Assembly (NCBI GenBank): GCA_021292165.1
Contig: JAHFWL010000058.1
Coordinates: 1,116,001-1,180,000, forward strand
DNA: 64,000 nucleotides
Source of the DNA: Shinisaurus crocodilurus
Taxonomy: Eukaryota; Chordata; Lepidosauria; Squamata; Shinisauridae
Reading direction: 5' to 3'
The notes below the pieces were generated by a model. The model worked only from the letters and a program-made list of their open reading frames with translations. It had not been told where the DNA came from and made no database searches. A program made the translations under genes and the position numbers. Within the stretch, counting starts at the first letter, position 1, and the number at the start of each line of letters is the position of its first letter. Positions 19,711 through 29,468 of this stretch are shown piece after piece.

Positions 19711-20380
19711 GCATGGAATCCTATGTGCTCGCCTACAAAGAATTTGTGGTCACCTGTGGCTACCAAACAAGTTGTGAAATACAAGGATACTGCAAGGATA
19801 TATTTATATTTAGGATAAATATAAATAAAATACTATGCAGACGTCCCCAGTGAAATGTGGTCTTGTGATACCAAGAAAATACTGCATCTCTGCTATTAGA
19901 TTTAAATTATTGGTTTAATATTCTGGTTAATAACCTGGTTATAATATTGGACAAGATCAGCTATACAGTCTGTTATCATCTTTACGCCTGTGAAAGATAT
20001 TCTATGTGGCAGCCCAGAGACTGGGCTGCATTTATCCTCTGATTATAATGAAAAAGATGCTACTGCATGCTCTGTATACTTGATGTAATTACTAATGGTT
20101 GGATCCAGGCTTAGGTGCATGCAACTGCGCTGGTAAAATGGATTTCCTTGCCCCCCCCCCTCCCCATGGCAGCTCCTCCATCCACTGAAAATGCTATACA
20201 GAGGGTCAGGGGACCCTGCTGAACAGGGTGAACTGTGGAGCGGGGTGCGGGAGAAAGGATCCTGAAAATCTGGCAGAAGCACCTTCCATGAGCTTACTTC
20301 AGGGGTCTCCAACGCAGCACCACCTCCCCAATGAACCTGTGAAGAGATCCCCATGTGGTGCCCGTGGGCACCCAATTTCC
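19711..20380. other. Unannotated part of intron 2
   Basis: No gene supported. A GC-richer block at 20100-20370 has no recognisable ends. Confidence 0.4.
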
Positions 20381-20384
20381 CCTC

Positions 20385-20510
20385 TTTTTAATATATGTAC
20401 ATGGATTGTATGAAATGCATACAACTTTCTAGCAGCTATACATAGGCTTCAACAAAAGCAGACCAAATATCCAAAAATTAAGTATCCATTTGAAGGTGGT
20501 GTCTATATGT
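20385..20510 (-). mobile_element. 3' UTR fragment of the Tx1/L1-like LINE
   Basis: AGCAGACCAAATATCCAAAA and the surrounding text match 55975-56030 (GGCAAACCAAATATCCCTAT), the 3' region of the Tx1/L1-like family. Confidence 0.55.
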
Positions 20511-20523
20511 CACCCGTTCATAC

Positions 20524-21052
20524 AGTCATGTGAAAAAGAAAGTACACCCTTCTCGAGTTCCATGGTTCCACGTATCAGGAGAGAAGAAAAATCATCGGGC
20601 CCGTAGCAGGTCCCAAAATTAGGTAAAGACAACCTCAGATGAACAACAACACATGACAGAGTACACCGTGGCATTATTTATTGTACAGAAATACAGCCAA
20701 AATGGAGAAGCCATGTGGGAAAAACTAAGTACACCCTTACTGCTGCCATAGGTATGAAGAGGCTAAGGAGCAGCCAGGTGCTGCTAAGCAAATGCCCTTG
20801 ATGAATTGATCATCAGCAAGTGTGACCATCTCTATAAAAGCTGAAGTGTCAGGGGTTTGCTGGTCTCCAGCAGTCAGGTGTGTGTTACCACAATGCCAAG
20901 GAGAGAAGACATCAGCAATGATCTTAGGGAAGCAATTGTTGCTGCCCATCAATCTGGGAAGGGTCATAAGGCCATTTCCAAACAATTTAAAGTCCATCAT
21001 TCTACAGTGAGGAAGATTATTCACAAGTGGAAAACATTCAAGACAGTTGCCA
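20524..21052 (+). mobile_element. Tc1-like transposon, left half with transposase N-terminus
   Basis: It starts TA/CAGTCATGTGAAAAAGAAAG, a Tc1-type terminus. A second, inner copy of the end motif (AAAAACTAAGTACACCCTTA, 20721-20740) repeats the outer AAAAAGAAAGTACACCCTT, giving the IR/DR layout of Sleeping Beauty-like elements. From ATG at 20893 the transposase reads MPRREDISNDLREAIVAAHQ, then KGHKAISKQFKVHHSTVRKI, a paired-type helix-turn-helix. It is cut off at about 21052. The DDE catalytic domain and right end are absent, so it is non-functional. Confidence 0.9.
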
Positions 21053-21084
21053 GATTTGAACCTTTGGCATGCAAAGCTAGTATA

Positions 21085-21225
21085 TAATTTATTTTGTTTA
21101 TTTACAGCATTTTTACCCCACTCTTAAGTCAAAAAAGGCTCCCAGAGTGGCTTACAAAGATTAATAATAAGACAGTCCCTGCCCTCAGGCTTACAATCTA
21201 AAAGACATGACACACAAAGAAACAG
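21085..21225 (-). mobile_element. L2/CR1-type LINE 3' tail
   Basis: The minus strand reads TTTGTAAGCCACTCTGGGAG, CCTTTTTTGACTTAAGAGTG, GGGGTAAAAATGCTGTAAAT. Only the 3' tail is present. Confidence 0.65.
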
Positions 21226-21229
21226 GATA

Positions 21230-21560
21230 TGGGGGGGGGGGAAGCAAAACTCCTTTTGTTTAGTTACCTGGTTCTTATAGATGGGTTGGGGTTTTTTTCC
21301 TGGTAGGGAAGGGCAAAACAAGCTCCCTGCAGCTGTTCTTTCTTTGGCCGATGTATGGGGATTGGGATTGGGGACTAGGTTGGTCTCCCCCTTGCCATGA
21401 TGTTTATCTTGGCAGGGGGTGCAGCCTCCCAGTGCCCCTTGGTGCTCTGGCTGATAGATGAGGCCAAAAACTGTCAGTTGGAGCTGTGTGTTCCTTCTGG
21501 CAGGGAGGGGTGAAGTGAGCTCCGTGCAGCCACTCCCTCTCCGGCTGATGTATGGGGTCA
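21230..21560. other. Unannotated part of intron 2
   Basis: Two diverged copies of a segment containing CCTGGTAGGGAAGGGCAAAA.../ CTGGCAGGGAGGGGTGAAGT and GCAGC..TTCTCTTTGGCC/GCAGCCACTCCCTCTCCGGC suggest a local duplication. No gene. Confidence 0.4.
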
Positions 21561-21563
21561 GGT

Positions 21564-21801
21564 TATTTATTTTATTTATTTATTATATTTATACCCCACC
21601 TTTTTTCCTGCAAGGAACCCAAGGCGGCTTACATAATCATCCTCCTCTCCATTTTATCCTCACAACAACCCTGTGAGGTAGGTTAGGCTGAGAGTCCGTG
21701 ACTGGCCCAAAGTCACCCAGTGAGTTTCATGGCTGAGCGGGGAATAGAACCCGGATCTCCCGAGTCCCAGTCCAACACTCTCACCACTACGCCACACTGG
21801 T
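21564..21801 (-). mobile_element. tRNA-derived SINE (Sauria-type), full length
   Basis: The minus strand reads ACCAGTGTGGCGTAGTGGTG, CCGGGTTCTATTCCCCGCTC (B box), CACTGGGTGACTTTGGGCC and TTAGGCTGAGAG region. The tail is GGTGGGGTATAAATATAATA, then (AATA)n. It is very close to the copies at 5716-5985 and 52949-53188. Confidence 0.87.
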
Positions 21802-21855
21802 ATTACATGCCTGTTTCAATGCTTATAATATCAGTAGCCACCTTGAAGCACAGGT

Positions 21856-21988
21856 TTCATAGATCATAGAGTTGGAAGGGGCCTACAAAGCTATCGAGTC
21901 CAACCCCCTGCTCAATGCAGGAAACTAGAGGAGGGGTCTCCCATCTAAGTAATAACCAGGCCTGACCCTGCTTAGCTTTCCACACTGT
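21856..21988 (-). mobile_element. 5S-derived SINE with CR1-type tail, head truncated
   Basis: It matches 13627-13803 from the CTATGATCTATGAAA tail to AAAGCTAAGCAGGGTCAGG, then ends. The outer part of the 5S head is missing. Confidence 0.82.
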
Positions 21989-22054
21989 CACAAGTGACTT
22001 GAGGAAACAGGAAGTTGGGTCTAGCATATTCCTCTCACAGAATGGAGATCCTGG

Positions 22055-22110
22055 ATCCATCCATCCATCCATCTACCCCCCCCCCCGTAATACACACACA
22101 CACACACACT
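22055..22110. repeat. (CCAT)n - (C)n - (AC)n compound microsatellite
   Basis: ATCCATCCATCCATCCATC, a run of C, then ACACACACACACACACAC. Confidence 0.9.
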
Positions 22111-22134
22111 GTCCAGTGCTGTGTTGCATTCCTG

Positions 22135-22259
22135 GCTGTTCCCCCAGATCCCCCAACCAGATGTTTTGAACTCCAAATCCTGTCAGCCCCAGCTAACATG
22201 GCCAATGGATGGGAGTTGTAGTCCAAAACATCTGGCAGGCACCGGGTTGGGGAAGACTG
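22135..22259. mobile_element. Palindromic hAT MITE
   Basis: Inverted arms CCCCAACCAGATGTTTTGAA / TCCAAAACATCTGG..CGGGTTGGGG and a centre GCCCCAGC / TGGCCAATGG. Same family as 12829-12955. Confidence 0.7.
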
Positions 22260-22559
22260 TATTATGGTGAAGCAAAAAACATGATTTGCAGATAAATTCT
22301 ATGCATGTTAATTTAAAGTGATCCCCACTGTGTTCAATGGGACCTATCCACATGGCTGCAGTTTTAATCAATCTTGAAAATCTTAATTGACTTTTAGAGA
22401 GCTAATACACAAATAAGAAAGTACCTTTGAGAAAATGTTGCTAAATTATATTAAACATCTTATCTAAAATATGCAGATTACTTCGAAACTATGAATGTGA
22501 AATGGCGCAGGTGAAAGATTACATGTTGGTTTGAGCACATGTTATAAGAGATTATAGAG

Positions 22560-22865
22560 GAAGGGCCTTCTCCGTTGTGGCACCCCATCTATGGAATCAG
22601 CTTCACAAGGAGGTGCACCTGGCACCAGGTGAAGACCTTTTTATTTGCCCAATATTTTAATGGTTGATTTTATTCCTTTTATTATTGCACTGTACCTCCA
22701 GATTGAATTTATTTGGCTGCTTGTTTTTATCGTGTTATATTTTAATATGTTTGTGTTTTTATACAATTTTTGTTGTTATTTTTGTGTTGTGTTTTGGAAA
22801 CCGCCCAGGGAGCCTTTTGGCTGATAGACGGTGAATAAATATATTAAATAAATAAATTAAATACA
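22560..22865 (+). mobile_element. L2-type LINE 3' end fragment
   Basis: It encodes remnants of the L2 C-terminus (GCCTTCTCCGTTGTGGCACC, TGGAATCAGCTTC, GGTGAAGACCTTTTTATTTG). It ends AAACCGCCCAGGGAGCC, TTTTGGCTGATAGACGGTG, then (AATA)n. Confidence 0.82.
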
Positions 22866-22898
22866 AACGTATCAGGGAGAACTTGGGTGAACAAAAGA

Positions 22899-22990
22899 CC
22901 CCTCCTCTAGTTTCCTGCATTCAGCAGGGGGTTGGACTCGAGGGCCTTGTAGGCCCCTTCCAACTCTATGAATATGAATCTATGAATATC
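22899..22990 (+). mobile_element. 5S-derived SINE with CR1-type tail, 5' truncated
   Basis: It starts at ACCCCTCCTCTAGTTTCC and keeps only the body and the CR1-type end (GTTGGACTCGAGGGCCTTG, CTATGAATATGAATCTATGA). The 5S head is absent. Confidence 0.82.
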
Positions 22991-23699
22991 GGGGAGAATT
23001 GCTTTAACCTGATGCAAGGTGGTGTGTAACTCCAGTAATTCGATAGCTCAGTCTGCTGATAATGTTTTAAACAAAGAAAAGAAAGAAAAGTGGCTTGTTC
23101 ATATTGGATGAAATTGTTCCTTTAGCCCAAATTCTTGTAGTGGGGGAGGGATTTAAATCATATTGGAGAAGATCCTGGTGTACTAAGTTCAGTTTGATCC
23201 ATTATTCCTTCTGACATAAACCAATGATATGATTCAGCATAACAATGGAGAGTTAATATCATATAGGGTTACTGCAGCATGGATCCATGATGTGAAATAC
23301 AGGAGATTGGGTTGACTCCAAATGTAGTCATACTTAGTAGACCCATTGAGATATATGGGACTAAGTTAGTCAAGGCTGACTTAATTCCTGTTGATTGTGG
23401 TGGCTCTGCTCTAAATATGACTAAATCTGGAATGAATCCACTGCCTAGAGCTCCAACTGTAAGAGAGTGCCAGGGGTGGTGAAGGAAAGTTGTGTTTATG
23501 GGCTAAATTAGTATGTTGCACTCAAAAGGGAAAAGACCAATAATGGAATGAGTAAAATATCGGGGGAAATGTGGAGGTCGTTTAATTAGGATTGTAAAGT
23601 AGCATGGTTCTAAGATCTTCTGTATCCAGGCTTGGCTTCCACAAAGAACAATTTAAGGACAGAATTAGCAAGCTGCATCTTGGTGAAATGTCTCACTGA
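22991..23699. other. Unannotated part of intron 2
   Basis: At 23312-23420 there is a weak palindromic repeat (AGTAGACCCATTGAGATATA, GGGACTAAGTTAGTCA) seen widely in squamates. Otherwise nothing is recognised. Confidence 0.4.
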
Positions 23700-24670
23700 C
23701 TGGGTTCAGACATGATCACCCACACTCAAGGGTTGAGTATGGGTTGTTGCTGAACTGTGGGTTGTTGCTGAACCGTGGGTTATCGTGTTGTCTGAACCCA
23801 GCTGAGATAACAAACCTCGGTGAACAACCCACCGTTCACAGCCCAATAACAAACCATGGATTCTTTTCATGGGTTGTTTGTGGTTAACAAGCCATGGCTT
23901 TTTAGCGCAGCTGGGTTCAGACAACATAACCCACATTTCAACAACCCACCCACCCAGGGCCGGCGCTACCGCTAGGCCAACTAGGCGGTTGCCTAGGGCG
24001 CGCGGCTGAAGAGGGCGCGCGGCTGAAGAGGGCGCGGAAACGCTGCGCTCCTCTTCGCTGCCGCTGCGCCGCCCCCGCCAGGCCTCCGCTGCGCTGTCCC
24101 CGCCAGGCCTCCACCTCCCCCGCCAGGCATCCGCCTCCCCACCCTCCTGCCTGCCGCCTCCGCCGCGCCTCCCCCCGCCCACCCGCTCGCTCGCTCGCTC
24201 GCCCGCCGCTGCGCCTCCCCCCGCCCTTCGCCCTTCTGCTCGCTCGCTGCCGCTGCGCCTCCCACCGCCATCGCCACCCCCCCAACCCCCCCGTCACCCC
24301 CCCAACCCCCCCGTCACCTACCTTCGTCGCGTCGCTTCCGGAGCCCCGCCCGCGTTGTTTTGGCGGGAGGAACCAGGGCAACAGGGCTTAAACAGCCCTG
24401 TTGCCATGGTTTCCCCGGGCAAAAAACAGCGCGGGGGTCCCGTCGCGTCGCGTCACTTCAGGAGCAGCAGCAGCAGCAGCCGCAGCAGCCGCCGCCACCG
24501 CCGCCGCAGCCAGGGCGGGGGAGGGGAGGTAGGTTGGTGGTGGCGGCACAGGGTTTTTTTTTTTTTGCTTTGGAGAGGGGGGGCGCTAAATATTTTTTCG
24601 CCTGGGGCGCCAAACTGCCCTGCACCGGTCCTGCACCCACCCCAGTCAACATCATGTTGTCTGAACCCAG
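23700..24670. mobile_element. Fold-back MITE (CTGGGTTCAGACAACA family), split by a hAT
   Basis: Both ends are CTGGGTTCAGACA / TGTTGTCTGAACCCAG. Inside are repeated CAACCCA/TGGGTTGTT words and the palindrome AACAAACCATGG, so almost the whole 280 bp can fold back. The hAT at 23955-24633 (TSD CACCCACC) sits in it. Sister copies are 49570-49937 and 58850-59153. The superfamily is not clear. Confidence 0.78.
23955..24633 (+). mobile_element. Non-autonomous hAT (CAGGGCCGG family, copy 2), perfect 8-bp TSD
   Basis: Termini are CAGGGCCGGCGCTACC and GCCCTGCACCGGTCCTG, as in 3308-4084. The 8-bp duplication CACCCACC (23947-23954 and 24634-24641) is perfect. The interior has a hairpin containing AACCAGGGCAACAGGGCTTA and its inverse (about 24370-24412) inside a CGTTGTTTTGG/AAAACAGCGCG stem. 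It also has a (CAG/CCG)n run at 24460-24510. No transposase. Confidence 0.92.
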
Positions 24671-24671
24671 T

Positions 24672-24939
24672 AAGGACTCCAATAATGAAGGATGAGAGGA
24701 GTGGGACAATGGCTAGGAAGAGTCAATGGTTGTGCCCAGGCCAACAGCACAAAGGGTTTGTACTTCTTTAGTGGATGGGGACAGAGTGTGTAGTACAAGT
24801 CGTGATAAATCAGAAAATACAACTCGGGTTGTTCCGCCTCCTTGTAAATCTTACGTTAACTCTAGATGCATCATGGGGGTTTGCAACTTGCAACCTGCTT
24901 TCAAAATCTCTCTATTGAAAAACACACTGGGGATGTCAT
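24672..24939. other. Unannotated part of intron 2
   Basis: No supported feature. Confidence 0.4.
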
Positions 24940-25480
24940 CATCATCAGGCGATCACTCGTGACCGAGTAAGATTGTCTTCCGGGATAAAAGGAGGAAATT
25001 CTAAAGAAGATTGTGTAGACTCTAGCAATGGGTCCGTAAGTGACTGTGGAGGCCAATTCTAGATCCACACAGCTTCCCACAGTGAGGACACAGGTTACCA
25101 GATAGAAGATGGTCCTGTAAAGGATTCATTTGACGTGCTTTTCGCTTAGCACGTTTCTCCCTTTCACCTTGCACTCGGGCTTCTTCAAAGTCCATGGAAC
25201 CTTTGTGAAAGGCCAACCTCCATTTAGATCGTTCATGGGCCAGAGCTTCCCAGTTTTCGATGTTTATATTGCATTTTTTTAGATTAGCCTTATGAACATC
25301 TTTAAACCTCTTATATTGACCACCGATATTCCGCTTTCCATCCTTGAGTTGGGAGTAAAGTAACTGCTTTGGGAGGCGGCAGTCAGGCATTCGAACAACA
25401 TGACCGGTCCACTGAAGTTGGCGTTGAAGGATCATTTTTTCAATGCTAGTAGTCTTTGCTGACGAACAAAGTTTAGGCAC
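24940..25480 (-). mobile_element. LINE 3' end: post-RT C-terminal domain with CCHH finger
   Basis: The minus frame 25480-25022 reads LQWTGHVVRMPDCRLPKQLL, GKRNIGGQYKRFKDVHKANL, WEALAHERSKWRLAFHKG and ends CPHCGKLCGSRIGLHSHLRTHC (finger core CPHCGKLCGSRIGLHSH). This is the C-terminal domain found after the RT in several animal non-LTR retrotransposons. The open frame of 152 codons is intact, but no RT precedes it, so the element is strongly 5' truncated. The clade is uncertain; it differs from the L2, Vingi-like and Tx1-like elements in the window. The 3' UTR is about 24940-25021. Confidence 0.82.
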
Positions 25481-25824
25481 TCTGGCTCACTCCTTAATGT
25501 AGAAAAGCAGGAGGTGAAGCAAAAAGTAAAAAACGATATGTAGAAAGCTAGGTTGGGGATTTGGGAAAAGGGAATTGTGTAACTTTGAACAGAGCTGGCC
25601 TTGTGACTTTCATAAACAGGGTGAAGGGTGGGTGAGTCAGATACAGCTAAATTACTATAGACAAAAGAGTGGGCCAAGGAAACAGGAGTACTAAACACAC
25701 AGTGGTCTGAATTTGCTTTACTTATTTCCTTGTTGAGGAGGGACCATGGAATTTTAAGCTTCAGAATACATATGGCTTCATTTAATTGATCATATGATTG
25801 ATTAATGTAGCTATCTACAGGCAT
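25481..25824. other. Unannotated part of intron 2
   Basis: An open minus frame exists here, but it has no recognisable motifs and is judged non-coding. Confidence 0.4.
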
Positions 25825-26820
25825 GCGTGACCGTGGCCAGATCAGGCATCTCTAGGAATGGGTGCAGTTGGCGCACTCGCCTCAGCTGTGCAAACACACT
25901 CCTGGCCACCACCGAAACCTGGGCATCCAGGTTCAAGGCCAAGTCCAAAAGTACACCCAAACTGCAAGCCTGAGTCTTCAGGGGGGAGTGTAACACCATT
26001 CAGCACAGGTTCAATCCATATTCTCTGATCTGCCTTTTAATTAACCAGGAGCGCTTCAGCCTTGTCTAGATTAAGTTTCAATTTGTTTACCCTTATCCAA
26101 TCCATTACCAACATCAGACACCAATTAAGAACTAGAACAGCGTTCTTGGATTTGGATGGAAAGGAGCGATAGAGTCGGGTGTCATCAGCATACTGGTGGC
26201 ACTGAACCCCAAAACTCTGGACAGTCTCTCCCAACAGTTTCATGTACAGTATTTTTCCATGTATAAGACTATACTTTTTCCTAAAATTGTTAGACTAAAA
26301 ATTGAGGGTCGTCTTATACACGGAAGTAAGCCAAGGAGAGAACCACGCGGTTGCGAAACTGCCCAGTGGGGGGCGTCTTATACATGGGGGCGTCTTATAG
26401 ACGGAAAAATACGGTATATGCATGGGGGATAAGATGGAACCCTGAGAGACACCATAGGCCAACAGCCACATCATTGAACAGGAATCTCCCAGCACCAGCT
26501 TCTGAAATCGCCCCTCCAAGAAGGACCAGAGCCACCATATAACAGTGCCTCCTGGTCCCATCTTAGATGCCTCAGAAGGATATACCATGGTTGACAGCAT
26601 CAGAAGCCTCCAAGAGGTCCAGCAAAACCAACAGAGAGGCACTCCCCCTGTCCAGTTCCTGGCATAGATCAAAGCAGTCTCTGCCCCATAACCAGGCCTG
26701 AAGCCAGAATGAAATGGATCTAGGTAATCTGCATCATCCAGAAATCCCTAGAGCTGAGAAGCCACCACACGCTGTAGCATCTTGCCCAAGAATGGAACAT
26801 TGGACACCCGCCAGAAATTA
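25825..26820 (-). mobile_element. L2-type LINE fragment, interrupted by a mariner-type MITE
   Basis: On the minus strand RT motifs are seen in order: LGKMLQRVVASQL-like text near 26750-26790, GRFQKLVLGDSCS, GVSQGSILSPM, then the MITE at 26247-26413. After it come QYADDTRLYRSFPSK (catalytic YADD), LNLDKAEALLVN and SLGVLLDLALNLDAQVSVVA. Frameshifts and stops are frequent. It is older than the L2 at 6497-8059 and lacks the 3' UTR, being cut at about 25825. Confidence 0.85.
26247..26413. mobile_element. Tc1/mariner-type MITE with TA flanks
   Basis: Ends are TA/CAGTATTTTTCCATGTATAA and TTATAGACGGAAAAATACGG/TA. The terminal inverted repeats are about 23 bp with few mismatches. TA on both sides fits a mariner-like target duplication. 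It sits in the L2 fragment; removing it restores the L2 alignment (GTTTCATGTA then TGCATGGGGGATAA). Confidence 0.8.
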
Positions 26821-27129
26821 TCCATTTCAATGGGGTTCAGGAACGGTGTTTTTTTAAAAAAACAAAAACACCAAAGGTCTCACCACTGCCTCTTTTACAC
26901 AAGATGGAACCATACTTTGCCATAAAACAGGCATTCACCACTATCCTTTGTCACTCAGCCAGTCCCCCCACCTGGCTATTTTTATAAGCCAGGAAGGGTG
27001 GGAGGGTCCAGCACACAAGTGGTAGGCTTCACTTCACCAAGGTCCTGACTACATCCTTGGGCTGTACAAACTGAAAAGTATCCATTGTAACTGGACAAGC
27101 AGAAGCCAACGAAGGCAAAGAGTGAATTT
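26821..27129. other. Unannotated part of intron 2
   Basis: Possibly the diverged 5' continuation of the L2 fragment; nothing definite. Confidence 0.35.
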
Positions 27130-27998
27130 TTAGAAAACCTCATTTTGTGTGTGTGTTTTTATAATGGTTTTGACAAGGAAACAACATTTGCTTCTTAAAA
27201 CCTCCCAAGATAATGCTAACAAGCCTCAACCCCAAAAATTAATAAAGGAGTTTTCACCCCATTGACAGAATGTGTTCCTGCGGAGGAAAGTTTAGAAGAA
27301 GAAGGGGTATGTGTAGGTGATCTGGAGAAAAGGGACCCAGAGGACTTCTCCATATTTGATGTGAAATCCCAGGAAACCATCACACCATCTCAGCATTTTC
27401 CCCAGCTGGATTTCCCCCCAAGTCTTAATACCTGTACAAACAATGATGGGAACACATATATTGACTCCTCTGTTTTTGATCCTAAAAGGACAGATACTGA
27501 GAGCCAACATTCTAACAGCTCAAGTGAGTTCAATATAGGTCCCCTAGCCACTGTTTCTTGACTGTTGCACTTGCTGATCAAATTTTCAGCGGAATAACTC
27601 AACTTGAGCGAAAAGTGTCTGGTCTTGAAGCCACTATCTCTGTTTTATGTGGTCTGATAGAATCTGGTATAATGACATTCACTCCTCCAACAGATATTCT
27701 AAATATGGAGGAGAATATGGGCCAGTGAGCAAACCATAGAAAGTTTCCCACCAGCTGTGAAGATCTTTTAAAGTCCTCAACTCAGACTGATCCTAAGTCT
27801 CCGTCAGTGAACTCCCTTAGCGAGGTGCTATCTCCAACAGATGTCAGTCTACCTGGCGAAAGTCAAGCAGGCTATGACCTGCTGGGGGAATTCACACATG
27901 TGGATGGTTTCCCAGTTGACAAGGCTACCAGTAAATTATCGGCGGAGTCCATGTGGACTCTGGATGAACTTAGTGAAAATTCAAATGGGTTCCTAGAT

Positions 27999-28627
27999 CA
28001 GCGGTCCCCAACCTTTTTGGCATCAGTGACCGGTTCTGTGGAAGACAATTTTTCCATGGACCGGGGTGGGTGTGTTGCCCACTGCTCACCTCCTGTTGTG
28101 CGGCCGCGGGGACGTATCCGAGAGTCTTGAGGGGGCTGAAGTGAGTCGAACTCACCCTGCTCAACCCCTCCCAGACCCTCAGCGACTTACCCGCTGCCGC
28201 CCAACCCAAACACGCCAGGGAAAGATCCTACGAGGTCCCCGGCACGTCACTTCCTGGTTCTCCGGTGCTGCTCTTTTTATGTAAATACCATGGTAAAGTA
28301 CCTTAAAACGGCTGCGATTTGCTACTCGTGGCTGTTTTAAGGTACTTTACCATGGTATTTACATTAAAAGAGCAGCACTGGAGAACCAGGAAGTGACACG
28401 ACGGGTCTCCTGTTGCGTCACTTCTGGTTTTCCGAAAATGCTTGCCGGGAGGCGAGCAGAGGGATGAGCGGTGGGGGGTGCTTGCCGGAGCTTGTGAGCA
28501 CCCCGAGAGCCAGGTGGGGTGCTCATGGCGTGTCCTTGCCGGCATGGCAGCTGGGTGGCCTGGCCCAGTTCCTAACAGGCCATGGACCGGGATCGGTCCA
28601 TGGACCGGGGGTTGGGGGGGACCCCTG
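27999..28627 (+). mobile_element. hAT MITE with 8-bp TSD and a long internal hairpin
   Basis: Ends are CAGCGGTCCCCAACCTTTTT and GGTTGGGGGGACCCCTG. The duplication is TCCTAGAT (27991-27998) versus CCCTAGAT (28628-28635), 7 of 8 matching. Inside, 28244-28312 and 28331-28398 are near-perfect inverted arms (ACTTCCTGGTTCTCC; TTTACCATGGTATTTAC). The terminal GACCGGTTCTGTGGAAGAC and ATGGACCGG motifs place it in a hAT family known from many vertebrates. It interrupts the LINE ORF1-like region. Confidence 0.92.
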
Positions 28628-29468
28628 CCCTAGATGACATGGAATCTAATAGCCTTAAAGATATATCCATGCAAAGCAAACCCCCAGAGAACCTAGTTGT
28701 TACTTATCCTTTCCCCATCCCCAATAATAGCCTAGAGTCAACCCTCCCAGAGCCATTAATGAAGCCCTCAATTCTAATCTTCTATAACTGGAGGGTAAAG
28801 AACTCACAGGGTTCCTTCATCGGCAAGTATGCAACATTAAGAGACTTGCACTGTTTTTCGGGAGTCCATTTATAATGGGAGGAAGTCATGTTGTTAAATG
28901 TATACTACTCAAATGGATCGTATGGGAGTGTTGAATTGGGTTTTACTAATCCCAATGCTTGTTTGAAAGTTTGGGAAATGATGTCATACTCCAATCCCAC
29001 AACATATTGTTGGAAATTGGGCCAATTCAACCCATGCCTTTATTAACCACTTCCCACTATAAAAGGAAGCCTTTAGACCTGGACCCAAAGTCTCTCTTGG
29101 AATTTAAGGAGGACTTCAGAACAATAACTCTACATTATCTTAGGGAAGGGAGAAGGAACTCCCCATTGACTTTCCCAAACAACATACCAATCTGAAACCC
29201 CTGTATGACAGCCTCAAGATGTCCAAATGTCTTGTATGAGCAAGGAAATTCTAATAGTAAACTGCCACTGAATCAAAGAAAAGGAACGGGCAGTCTACAT
29301 GATAGACTAAAATTAAGAGCCTCACTTGAACATTTGCCCACAAAGGAAGACAGTCATCGCTCTGTGAACTTAACATTAATGAACAGAGAAATCATCCATG
29401 AGGATATCTCCTTATCAAACCACTTCACCCCACTTAGCCTTCTAAATGACTGACTAGGCTCTTCAGAC

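Noticed and set aside
23706..24771. Long Gly/Arg/Ala-rich frames
   Set aside because: Produced by GC-rich hAT interior and fold-back MITE sequence; bounded by transposon ends, not splice sites.
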